Below are positions 50,190 to 64,000 of a stretch of DNA of 64,000 nt, one piece after another (position 1 is the stretch's first letter; the number at the start of each line of letters is the position of its first letter). The notes under the pieces are model-generated. The model was not told the origin of the DNA, did not search any database, and saw only the letters and a list, made by a program, of their open reading frames with translations. Source of the DNA: Talinum fruticosum (taxonomy: Eukaryota; Streptophyta; Magnoliopsida; Caryophyllales; Talinaceae). Location: positions 5,955,501 to 6,019,500 of the forward strand of contig JAITYX010000004.1 of NCBI GenBank assembly GCA_021018815.1, given 5' to 3'. The translations under genes and the position numbers were made by a program.

Positions 50190-52530
50190 CTATAACATCG
50201 ATGCTGCTTCCTTGTCCAGAAACCACTTGAGCTCCACTTCGGCTGAAACCATTTGAACAGGAAGCTGATCTGAAGTTTGATTCTCACCCAGCAAGGTCTT
50301 GACAGCTTTTGCCTCAGCTGTACCACATATAACAAAAGCATTGTATGCTGAGGAATTGATCACCGGGAAAGTGAAGGTGATCCTCTCTGGAGGTGGTTTT
50401 GGCGAGTCCTTGATGAAGGTGACCCATTTCTTATCCTCCTTTAGAAGGGGGTGACCCGGGAATAGAGAAGCTATGTGCCCATCAGGGCCCATGCCCAACA
50501 GTTCCAGGTCAAATTTTGGGAACCCGCTAGCCTCTGATGTAGCTATCACATTGGTCTTCACAAGTTCTCTGAGACGGGCTTCATAATCTTCAGCAGCCCC
50601 TTCTGCTGGGACTGTATCATTTATGGCATAAATTTGGGCAGGGGGATGGGTACCTGAAAATTTAGAAGGATATGATTGATGAACAATGCGAATTTGAAGA
50701 AAGGAGGGATCCATGACGAAATGCTTCTTGTTTACCATCAACTAATCAACACATCGCTATCATGACTTTAAGATGGAGATGCATATCCCAGGATGTATTA
50801 TACAAAAGGATGGGGAAACCATTATCCAGATACAACAGCACAATCTACAAAGAATAAACTTTCTTTGACGACCATCACTTGAGAGAATGATGTATCAAAA
50901 AATGGACCTTTGCAGAGAAAATGTTACAAATGAATGAACTGACATCCTAGCTTCCTATCCTGAACCTACCTTACTAGAAATATTTGGATAGCTACCTAAG
51001 ACTCATCTTTTGGAGACAGCACATAAATTATCCCTCTAATACTCAGATACAACAGTAATGGTTGGGATGTAACTCAAGGCTTGCTTTCTCCCAGCATCCA
51101 ATATAGAAAGCAATGACATAAGCAATTCTGAGACTTATGATTCAAGTGACAAAGCAACAAAACCCCGAGGAAGGTTGAATGAAAGCTCTGACAAGGAGCA
51201 ACTGCATCCATTCTTTAAGTTATGATCTGTGCATACATCAAATCAAGCACCTTTTTTAGTTTGCAAAATAACTGCACAGGCATAGCTGAACATTCATCTT
51301 CCTGAAAACCTAGATACTTATCAGTTATCACTCTATATTGTTACCAAGCTTGTTTTGGTTCAACATTTTAAACAGCAGCCTAAACATGTTCTGCAACCTA
51401 ATTAATCTGAATGATAAGACACTCTGCTGCAAAGAAAGACAAGCAAATCATGAACCTAAACCAATGTTATCCTACTACAACAATCCTCCCAAGAACGTGC
51501 CTAAGAAGAAAACAAATATGAGCCAGAGCCAACTCCCATCCCGTAATACCTAAATAAAAACTAGACACCCTACTGTAAGCATTGGATTGACAAGATTATA
51601 CTCAGTTCCAACAAAAAATTCTCCGGACCGTGGAGCTTTTATGTGGTGCAACAGAAGGCACAGGCACAGAAACTGATTTAGGAAACTTTTGATTGAACCC
51701 AAGCTTGTCGTATCAACATCCAAACCTGTCACTGACACCAATAACCTCGTACAAGGCACAACATTAACCCAAGAAAGTAGCAAAGATCATCTTAAGGGGA
51801 CAGAAGGAGATACGGAGATTCAGATTGCTAATACTATGCATCAACAAAAATTGAACAAACAACCAATCTTTTCGAAAATTCCTCGAGTTATTCTATAATA
51901 CAAACAGAAAAACAATGTTTCCATAATCAGCAAATCACTCAAACAAAATGTTCTACATTGTTTGATCAATACAATCAAATACACAATTGAAGCAAAAAAA
52001 GCGATCAAAGTCCTTAACTTTCAAGAACCAACAATCAAACTTTTTGCCTAATAAGAAACGAACACACTTAATAAAACATAAAGAATCACTAACCTTAGAC
52101 AAGAAATTATCATTGGCAAGCTTATAGTTGCTGTCAGGGTGATTCTTGGGCACAACCCTCTCATCAACCCAGAACACATGCCATTTCGACCAAGCAATTG
52201 ATTCTACATATGGTGGCTCCAACAATTTCCTAAAATTTTTCACAAACCCATTAAAAAAGCATAAAAAACAACCCCAAATGGCTTCATAATACGTTCTTGT
52301 TCTAAAAATCAATCTTGGAAAAAGAAAAGCCTCCATAATAAAAGAGGCAATGTTTACCTGAGAGAATTTATGAGATATCCACCAGAGAGAACAACAGTGA
52401 AAATGCCCCTTTGCTTGACAAACTTGTCCGATAAATCGGCTATATACTTTGCGAAAGAAACCGCCAAATCTTCTTCAGAATTGAAGACATCCACATTCCC
52501 TGAGCTCTTCTGCGACGAAGGTTTCGCCAT
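50190..52530 (-). CDS. 6-phosphogluconolactonase copy 2, transit peptide lost (one-base frameshift in exon 3)
   Basis: Exons in transcript order: 52530-52358, 52229-52094, 50653-50190; intron positions match copy 1. The enzyme body is conserved (WHVFWVDERVVPKNHPDSN, LELLGMGPDGHIASLFPG). The probable start is ATG 52530, the codon aligned with the internal Met of copy 1 (FKAKASM), giving 257 residues without a transit peptide. Upstream, an ATG at 52714 aligned with the copy 1 start reads MASYSLSLRVDNLP and stops; another part aligned with copy 1 (RISFTKPS) meets a TGA where copy 1 has CGA. Exon 3 needs one more C (run at 50641-50645 on the plus strand) to join VPIPPAQIYAIND in frame; the total then divides by three. 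In the sugar-phosphate loop the Ser of GGSLIKS is Tyr (GGYLINS), which could lower activity. Confidence 0.86.
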
Positions 52531-52714
52531 GGATGCTTTCGCTTTGAAACTGGAAGAACTCTTTAAGATTAGACCCAGCAGCTCAATCAGATGTTCAAAA
52601 TCGAGGGCTTTGTGAAAGATATTCGAGGGTCGGGCGAGAAGAAAAGGGATGATCGATCAACTTTTCTTTTCAAGGAAGATTATCGACTCGGAGCGAGAGA
52701 GAATAGGATGCCAT

Positions 52715-54183
52715 TTCCTTTGCCGATCACTCGGGGTGTTTGCCTAATAGTAGTAGCAACTAGCTAGCACGTGTAACTTGTGTCAAAAAGATTATCGGAC
52801 AAAAGACATACAAGATCTACCAATTATACCATACACTTGATTTATATATGAAATTATTATAAATAATATTTTATTTAATTTTTAAAAAATTATTAAATTT
52901 TTTATTATTTGTGTCATGTTACTCGATTTATAAACCTAGATTCATAATATAATAATTATATAATTTCTAGATAACGTAATAAAAAAAATAGTTATGAAAT
53001 AAGAACTATAGAACCAATGACATCATAACATAGTGTGTTTTTGTGTGTGAGAATTTTATTTGTTTAAAACGGTGAACATGAAATTAGAGAGCGAGAGGTC
53101 CTTATTATCTAAATTTAACTAAAGTTCAACTAAGAACTCGTATTTGTATTAGGACTATCTTTGGAACACAAATCCGACACTCAGTTTCATCATCATGAAA
53201 CTTTACAAAACATAAAAAATTATTTCATACAAAGGATATAATTTGATAAAAAATTATATGGGGTATCTTATCTATTTAATGATTTTTATGTAGTTAGTTG
53301 TTTATTTATAGTGTTAGTTGATAAATTAATAGGATTGAATTTTATCCTCTAAGAAAAAGTCATAGACTTTATTTAGGATTATTTGTTTCGATTATATGAA
53401 CTACCAATGAAAATGATAATAAGTGGTGGTAAATATTTATAAAAATTTTTGTAAAATAATAATTATCTTTTGAACGGATAAAAAATATAATTATTAAGGA
53501 CTATAACTCTATAACTATAGTGGCACACTAATGTTGAAATAAAAAGAGAGAGACTCAGTTACTGAATGAGGAAATTTTGGAAAATACTGTAAAAATAAAA
53601 ATAGAAGCTTAAAGGACTAAAAAGGCCCCTAATTTTTGTATTAAAAAATAATTTTACTGATAATCGTACTTAAGACGATGGATAAGAAATATATATATGA
53701 GGTATCTTATCTATTTAATCTTATATATATAAAAAAATTATCTAATATTTTTTATTAATTGAAATATTTGTAGTTGCCTAATAAAAATTAAACTTTCCAC
53801 CTAATCTATCAAACAATAGCTTTATTGCCTTATTAACTTTTTATTTTTTCATTAAAATTGCTCATTAAACCCTACCCAATAAATTTTTTTGCCATGCTCC
53901 ATTGTTTTTATCGATTTATGAGATAATATTTTTTCCAAATAAAAAAGTTTAGTGGATGGGTTATAATTTGAAAATTTCTATTGTAAAAAAAAAAGGAAGT
54001 GAACTGGATTTTCACATAATTTTCGTGAAGTTAGTAGAAAGTTTGATCTCTATTCGGAAACTAAAAATATTACCATTTATAAGAAAATATTAAATAAATT
54101 ATTTATTATATATATAAAATTAAATAAATAAGATTTTGATATAGATACTAATTAGCAAAATCGTAAAAAAATAAGAAAAAGCT
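52715..54183. other. Intergenic spacer, very AT-rich
   Basis: Between the upstream side of 6-phosphogluconolactonase copy 2 and the ubiquitin-RPL40 promoter. Long A and T runs; no exon, RNA gene or bounded repeat recognised. Confidence 0.55.
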
Positions 54184-57048
<2,865 letters not shown>

Positions 57049-58358
57049 ATAGTCAAGTTTTTTGCGGCTGATGTCCAGACATCCATTCCTGAGACTAGGT
57101 GCCGGGATGAAGCTGCTTTACTATGGCTCTTAGGGGTATACTTTAGATTAGGATTTGACAGTATTGGCTTTTGCCGCTAGTAGATTATGTATCATCAAAT
57201 AAGGCGTATAACACCCTAAGAATGTCCTTATTTGCCTGAGGATTCAATTATTTTTATTCATAGTTCGATGTTTCTGAGGTTCTATTTGACATTATATTCT
57301 TTCGAGTAATGATAGTGTGATTCCAGATCCATTTATGCACAATTTTGTTCTTATAGTCTCGGTTTTCTAGTTGCTTAATCAAGGGATGGATTTTCAAAGT
57401 TGGCAGAGTTGAGCCACGCGCAATTTCCCACCATGAATGACTTGGAACCTTGTTTTAACTTAAACCCAGGTTAAATCATTCTCAGCTGGCCAGGTTTATC
57501 GAAATTCTTCTGCTCCAATTACACTCATAAACAGATTTAGGGATAGTAGTAATGATCAAACTCTAAGGTTGCACAATATGGTTTTGTACATTTTTTTTGT
57601 CCGGAAAAGTCACAAAGGTTAATACAAATTTGTTTGGAGAAGTCACAAAGATTAATTACAAATATAAAAAGAGAAGGGGAATTAAACAAGTGACCTAATA
57701 TATCCAAGATTGACTTTCATACGTGCTTCTTATAATCATGAACATACATGAAAAGAAACAATCGAAATTAAAATCTTGATAAATTAATATACGAATAAAG
57801 CAACTAGGGAACCTTCTTTTTATTATACACCATCATTGCGTGACCTAATTGAAGTGATGGTTTACACCTTCGGTGCTTCAATATTTATATTGGTGTTATG
57901 GGACAACCCCCTCCTCCCCCCAAAAAAAAAATTAATTTCTTCAATTTGTATATCATTATCTGTCTTGATTTTATTTTTTCTTTCTTTTCTTGTTATAGTA
58001 CTTATGATAGGTAGATTGGTTAATCTTGTTGGATTATAATTTTTAAAAGGGTAATTTGTATTACTAAAACCAAATGAGAAGACATATATGTAAGTTGATA
58101 ATGAATTAGTTATAAACTAAAATTAAATGAAAATATACATATTTTTCACTTTTAGTTTTTCGGTTTTGTCAATTGATTTACATATATGATAAAAATACCA
58201 ATATTTTTCTTTTTACATATAATATTTTTAGTTGCCTAATTTTTAACTCTGTGCTGAACAACTAAAAGCAATTGAGCAAGAAAATTGATCATCCCCAGGA
58301 GTCCTTTGCAATTGTGCCTTCGTCATATCTTTAAAAAATTATTTAAAAAAATCAAAAA

Positions 58359-58360
<2 letters not shown>
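57049..58360. other. Spacer between ubiquitin-RPL40 and tRNA-Leu
   Basis: The first 300 bp or so are probably 3' UTR. The remainder is AT-rich with no exon or defined repeat. Confidence 0.55.

Positions 58361-58440
<80 letters not shown>
58361..58440 (-). tRNA. tRNA-Leu (anticodon UAG)
   Basis: The minus-strand 80-nt sequence folds as a tRNA. The acceptor stem pairs GACAGTT with AGCTGTC and the discriminator is A. T8, G9 and the D-arm GGCCGAGTGG are present. The anticodon stem CCAGA/TCTGG holds loop TTTAGGC (anticodon TAG, reads CUA). There is a long variable arm, then a T-arm with GTTCAAATC. The long variable arm and discriminator A fit leucine. No intron, and the 3' CCA is not encoded, as is normal for nuclear genes. 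Confidence 0.96.
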
Positions 58441-58574
58441 AAATACGCTGAGTGTTCGTCAATATAATTAAATTATAGACATATCTCTACCGACAATAAA
58501 GCGAGACTCCAGATTTGACGTCTCTCCTTGGTTTTTGGTTCCAGCAAGCGAGGGAGAGAGAGAAGTCGCTGTCC

Positions 58575-61500
58575 ATGGACAGCACTATCAAAGGTATTCG
58601 TTTGGATTATGATCATTTTACTTTACATAATTGTTGTTTCTTATTACAACAAACCTAATCTCCCTTTTCTATTCACAATAATTGACCACTTAATTTAATC
58701 ATTAACAACACTTAATTACCCACTTGCAGCATCTTAATGACGTTGGTTTCTAGCTTTATCTTTTGTTTGCCCATCATATCTTTTGCCCATTTAATATTGG
58801 GTTTTTGATTTCTCAAGGACCCAGATGACCTAATCCCCGGTATTTGAATGCCCATTGTATCTGTATTTTTCTATTGTGTTTATTTATAATCCTAGCTTTG
58901 GATACCTGCCCAAGATAATTTTGTTGCTTATCTCACTATCTCTCTGAAAATTTTTGGTAAAATTGTATTTTTGGTTCTTAATTTGGGAATTTCTGGGTAT
59001 TCTCATGTGATGGTAAGATGCATTGTTTTGTTGTGATGGATCTTTTGTTAGACAAAGAGCTTGAGTAACAATGGTACCATTCATTATATGGAACTAGAGT
59101 TTTGGGTTATTATTTTTATGTTGTTGGTAGGAACCTCAATACACCACATGGGATTGAGTTTGTCAGGAACCATTCTGAATGACTTCTGAACCGGTGTAAA
59201 ATGCATGTACTTTCATCATAATTCACAAATGCTCTTTTGCATGGATCGAATCCTCCGCCTTCCCGGCCTCCCAGTTCTGTAGTAGTCCCTGCCCTACTTT
59301 TGCAAGGTAGGCCAAAAGATGACATGATTCGTTTTGGAGATGGAGAAGGTAGAAATAGGGTGGTTTTGGGATTCAAAGAAAAAAAAAAAGAGAGAATTTA
59401 TGTCTCTAGCCCTACCCTGCAAAGTTTGTCGAATTTGGTTTTCAAGTCTTCATAAATCGAATGTTATAAATTCAAATGACAGTCCAGTGTCTTATGTACT
59501 TGAGATTGTACTAGCTGAGTTTCATACATGTTTTGCATGGACAAGGTATCACTTCCTGTCCTCTATAGAGTTGATTTATTATTGCATGTCGTCATCATTT
59601 AATGCATAGAAAGGCAATAATGTATGCCATTCAATTTCAAAAGTTGTGTGTGGCAACTTGAAATTGTTTATCATTAATTGACTGTGACCTCCAATTCATG
59701 CTCTGTATAGAAAGGAGATTACATCTGCAACTTGGATTTATGCTGTTGAATATTGCAACTTGAAGATACAGATATAGAAAGTTGCTTGATTCCTTAACTG
59801 AATTTTATGTTGAGTTGGTCCTTTGTCTTATATTCTTATTCATACTGTTGGTAGTGGAAAGATGCTAATGACAGATTCTGCCTTTGGAATATGCTTTCCT
59901 CAGCTTCTACTGGGAGTGGGAGATACATGAGCTATTTAATAGTCAAATTTACATTCAACTATGTATTCCCGCAAACCACTAAGTTGATGCTGATCTCCTT
60001 ATGTATATAATCTTTTATCAGCATACTGCATCCTTGTTTTTCTTGAACCTTAACATATTATGCCGATTTGGAAATAAAAGATGGACATGTCTTGGATGTG
60101 AATTCTTGGAAACAAGAATTATGATGCATAGGTGTCCTGATGCAAATAAATGATGCATATGAGGAATGTAAGGACAGAGGAGGTGAATATTGAAGTTAAT
60201 TTCTTAATGTCTTTGGAACTTTACAGTGCTGTTGGACTTAATCTAAGGATATCAACACTTTTGGCAAATAAACTCTATGTTCTTATTTGCTTGTAAGTTG
60301 ACGGAAGAATGCACTTAGAAATCAGAAAGTCGCATCTTGCTTTTTGACCCATTTGTGCAAATTTACCACACGAATGCACTTTAGGGTGATAATAAAGGAG
60401 TATTCTTTGCATTACTTCTTTTCTTGGTTATGGGATTTGTGCCAGTGTTAGCAGTCATCAAAAGCATTAGTACTGTGCTAGGATATCACTGCTATTTCTG
60501 GGAAAGATGCTCATTGAATCTGGAACACCTTGCATGTCTCAGAGTCTGCTGATGTGAACCTTAATATTGATACTGGCGCATATATATAAGCATATCGATG
60601 CATGCCCTCAATCATGTGGACAACCCTCTTATTAAATTGCATTATTTTACAATCTTTACATACTCAATTCTAGCATATTTGTACGAACTAGCTGCAGTCG
60701 GGCACAAAAAGCTTACATATTCAGGCAATCACACAAATCATAAAACACTATCTTGACTATCTCTGTTGTACTATGACACTTATTTTTCCTATGCGCCTCT
60801 GGCTGCACCAAACTAGTGTTTTCCTGGTCACCGTAGCTGCTGGACTTTCGAGGTATTCCCTTCCCTGAAATCATCGTGCGTGCTTATCTCGTGCAGAAAG
60901 GCCAGTTGCTTCAGACATCTTCTATTGCTTTCCAGTTAACATATCAAGTCCAAGAGTCCCACCAGTGAGAACTAGTACTTGACTGATCAAAGATACTCCC
61001 AGCATCAAAATTACACCATTTTACTGATGATACTATGGAACTATCCATGTTTTCACTTATGTTGAGAAGTTCAGGGTCATCCTTGCCTAAGTATGCCATG
61101 TTTCCACTCTTGTCATCATCTGAGTGAAGTACACCTTGGTGATCTGCAACCATATCCCCATTTTCTATGCTGAAAGATTGGCTGTTGGCTACAACATCCT
61201 TGCAGCCACTACTCCCTTCATGGGATTTCTCTAATAGAATTCGCAGTTCCTGCAACTGTTGACAATAGATTGAGATGTCATTATGCTGATCAATAATCAG
61301 GTCTCAGGTGCTTTAGATGTGTGCAGCCTTGCCTCTGGCATGAGTTCCAGAGAGACTGTTTCAGAGAGACCCACAAGAAACAACTAGGCATAGGAAACAG
61401 GAAAATAGAAACAAGCAAACCTGTTCAAGCAAGGATTCTTTTTCTTTCCTAATGCCATCAAATCGAGCTTTGAGATTGTCGTAGTTTGCTTTGAGTATTC

Positions 61501-62930
61501 TGTAGTTCTTCTCTATTTGCTTTGATTTCCACCGGGCCCTTTTGTTCTGAAACCATATAGCAACCTGTCGAGGCTGAAGCCCCAGCTCTCTCGCCACTTG
61601 GACCTTCTTTCTTGGCTCCAGTTTTGTCTCCGATTCAAATATGGTCTCGAGTGATTTAACTTGCTCATCACTAAACCTTCTCTTGTTATTCTTGCTCTTT
61701 TTCTTCCTTGGGGTTGCTGGCTCTTCGTCAGGACTCAAGGGCTCTTCATCAGCCTCTGTTGCTTCTATTGGGTGCTCTCTTCCTTGTATCATCTCGCCCG
61801 CTCTATTTTTAATAATGAAAACAACTACTTTCCTGAAGTACTTATGATCTCGAATTGAATATGTATTAGTCTCTTGCAGAAGAGGACAGGTTTGGGGATA
61901 TATAGGCAGCTGAAAATGAAAAACATTATTAAGGTCGCTTTCATCTAAATGGGGTTTTAATGATGGATTTATCTAAAGCCAATGGGGCCAACTATCGTAG
62001 GAAACTTTCTCACTCATGTTGTGGAGTATCTGTACATATATCTTTTCCATCTTTTGGTTTCTATTTTAATCCAACATCTATACTTTGCTTTTGAATATGT
62101 TCAACGGCTATTATGGTTGCAGGTATTTGCTTGCTCACTGCAGACCCGCCTGAGGTGAGCTTTGTGGGGTTTTTTATTACAAAATTTAACAAGAAAGATA
62201 ATCGTTCCATTGGGCCATGAAAATATCCGTGTTTTCAACCACTACTGTCAATTTGTGCTACTGTGCAGAGATTTGAGATCTTTGGAAAAGCGGATGTTTT
62301 AGGTATGTGAATTTCTTCTTTCGTTGAAACTGAATGAAGATGAAAACTTGTGTTTGAGCCTTCAGTTGAGAATTCTAAGTTATTGTACAAGTGATTATTT
62401 GACATTCCCTTTGACACAACTCCAAGAAGAGGCTAGAACAGGTAGAAAGGCCGCCTTTTTGAGTTGTTACAGTACATAATCTTTTCCCGGGCCTTTAACC
62501 ATCATATTACACTTTCCGTTGAGATGGTTGCCGAGCATGAGCCGGTTATGCTTTTATGTGAATATATTAAGTCTCCATTTGGTGAAAGTGTAACTTGTCT
62601 AAGAGAAAGTTTCTGTGATTTTGTCATCATCAGACATATTGTAACTTTCTTGTGGAAGTCATTTCAACATGATGTGGCAGAGCTGTTTCTCTATAGGGAA
62701 ATTACTGAATAAGAGTCACTCCAAATATCCCATAATCTTTAAGATCTTCACTGTTTTTAGATATTCATCAGATATGGCATAGTTGATCTGTGTGTGTCTT
62801 ATTTTTTCTCGGATTTTTCTTTAAGGTTTCAGTCTCTTCTTCTGGCTCCTCCGTCAGGCTGCAAGTGGCATTGATCCGAACCCAACTTGTGCTAACAGGG
62901 AACACCAAGCATTGTGGCCAGACAATTGAG
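58575..62930 (+). CDS. Unidentified small-exon gene (5' part; continues past the window)
   Basis: Four short exons join by GT-AG in consistent phase: 58575-58593 (MDSTIK and one base), 62123-62154 ([11 protein letters not shown]), 62269-62302 ([11 protein letters not shown]) and 62833-62930 ([18 protein letters not shown] and on to HCGQTIE), followed by a GTAAGA donor at 62931. That every phase matches without a stop over four exons is the main evidence. I do not recognise the family. The mix of short hydrophobic strands would suit a small beta-rich protein, but that is a guess. Intron 1 is 3.5 kb and contains an HD-Zip gene on the opposite strand. The rest of the gene should lie beyond 64000. 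Confidence 0.6.
60944..61792 (-). CDS. HD-Zip class I homeodomain-leucine zipper transcription factor
   Basis: Exons in transcript order: 61792-61421 and 61255-60944; 227 residues. The homeodomain starts about residue 33 with [20 protein letters not shown] and includes helix 3 in [20 protein letters not shown]. The leucine zipper follows at once ([20 protein letters not shown], then LLEQ, and LQELRILLE in exon 2). The acidic C-terminal region ends with HWWDSWT, an aromatic motif typical of class I. No START domain, so not class III or IV. Length and tail are most like the ATHB7/ATHB12 group, which is ABA- and drought-responsive in Arabidopsis; regulation of this copy is not visible. It lies inside intron 1 of the plus-strand gene at 58575. 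Confidence 0.95.
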
Positions 62931-64000
62931 GTAAGAAGTCATTGTCAACCGCGTTGTTTTACATAATGTGGTGGCATTAGCTCTTTTTTTTTTTTTTGGC
63001 CAATGCGTTGGACAACCTTACAAAAGATACATAAGTGGTCCTGAAGGAGGCACAGTGTTCATGAATCAAAATTTGGCTGCAGAATAGGGGAAAAGAGACG
63101 GTGAAACAAGTCCCCCTCTTTCTATTACTTACACAATTTCACTGTCTATCATTGTAGTCACTTCTAGTTTGGTCACTATATACATTCTCAACTCTTCCAC
63201 AAGCCTCATTTCGGGGAAGGCCATGTATATCTTGACCTCTACAGATCATACAACAACGGAACCCATCCATAGGCGGTAGCCAGTATTCTAACAGCGCGCA
63301 TTTGCATAAAAGTTAGTTATTTTGCAGTGGGCAATGTTAGAATGAATGGAATCTACCATAGATAAGTAAAACTAACTTTCCTGAAAATTGTACATCATTT
63401 ATGCTTGTCGCCACTTCTGGAGCCAATTGTCACGTCTTTTTCTGTATTTGTGTATCTAGTAATATGGGTGGAGGTAGAATTGATTTTGGTCCACAAACTT
63501 GCTATCCACTAGATAGATTGAACATGCATAGGAATAGGATGATTCCAGAAAGTTAAAGGACCATGTGGGTTGGGTTTGGTGTTATGCCTAGATTAAATGT
63601 AAATTGGATGTTTAGTTATACGACATATTTCTGCTCATCATTATTGTGGGACTCAAAAGACAAACTTGATGGGTAGCTTCAGGGTAGGTGGCTGTTTTTG
63701 GGGGTCTGGACTAGATTAAGAAGAAACGTGTATGGGTCATCTTGAGCTTGCTGACAATACTTTGGGAGGATTGGCTGTTGCATCACTTCGTAGGCCTGGT
63801 GGTGGCTCGGATTCAGGTTGGGTCGACATCTATCTGCTTGTACTGATAGACTTGGTTCAATACACTTGTACAGTAAGCAAACCATCAGTTTGGGTCTTAC
63901 TTCATCCAAGTCTACTCATTGCACTCGGTTCAATACTCAGTTACATGTCAAATTGTTTCGAATTTGGTCGATGTCGATTATCGAATAGGGTTCATCAAGA
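62931..64000. other. Intron of the unidentified gene, to the window end
   Basis: Starts with a GTAAGA donor. Includes a T-run near 62984-62998. No further exon continuing the frame was found before the window ends. Confidence 0.45.

Noticed and set aside
62464..62712. Plus-strand 82-codon frame downstream of the HD-Zip gene
   Set aside because: It sits in the intron between exons 62269-62302 and 62833-62930 of the unidentified gene and shows no motif.

Overview
This window is nuclear DNA of a flowering plant, most likely a eudicot. The evidence is A+T-rich intergenic DNA, short coding exons with GT-AG introns, and plant-type families: YSL and OPT transporters, an HD-Zip I factor, plastid-type 6-phosphogluconolactonase, a PLS-type PPR protein and an ALKBH9-type RNA demethylase. 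It also carries a nuclear tRNA-Leu(UAG), Stowaway and hAT MITEs, and an L1-like LINE. The species cannot be named from the sequence.

Layout from left to right: 3' half of an oligopeptide transporter (+, 166-1579); CDC14/SIN-component-like gene (+, 2487-5290); Stowaway MITE (5477-5866); ALKBH9-like demethylase (+, 6413-8749); PPR gene (-, 9398-12005); decayed LINE (-, about 12338-16710); Msp1/ATAD1-type AAA ATPase (-, 17406-27751); YSL metal-nicotianamine transporter (+, 30525-34097); cytochrome b5 (+, 35775-37526); TBC RabGAP (-, 39004-44034); tandem pair of 6-phosphogluconolactonases (-, 46980-49741 and 50190-52530); ubiquitin-RPL40 fusion (+, 54344-57048); tRNA-Leu (-, 58361-58440); an unidentified small-exon gene (+, from 58575, running past the window end) whose first intron holds an antisense HD-Zip I gene (-, 60944-61792).

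The most unusual structure is intron 1 of the Msp1-like gene. It is about 8.7 kb (18819-27556), and about 7.6 kb of it is a tandem array of roughly 22 diverged monomers averaging 335 bp. One monomer is split by a 236-bp hAT MITE with a perfect 8-bp target duplication. A short exon encoding the membrane anchor lies on one side and all ATPase exons lie on the other.

Seven otherwise intact genes carry ten single-base frameshifts, each restored by adding one base at or next to a short homopolymer run. All are contractions, and in every gene the adjusted coding length becomes a multiple of three. I read this as a systematic sequence or assembly error rather than gene death. The second 6-phosphogluconolactonase copy is different: its transit-peptide region has a real stop and a deletion, suggesting a cytosolic form made from an internal ATG. 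The genes are unrelated housekeeping and accessory genes and do not form one pathway.
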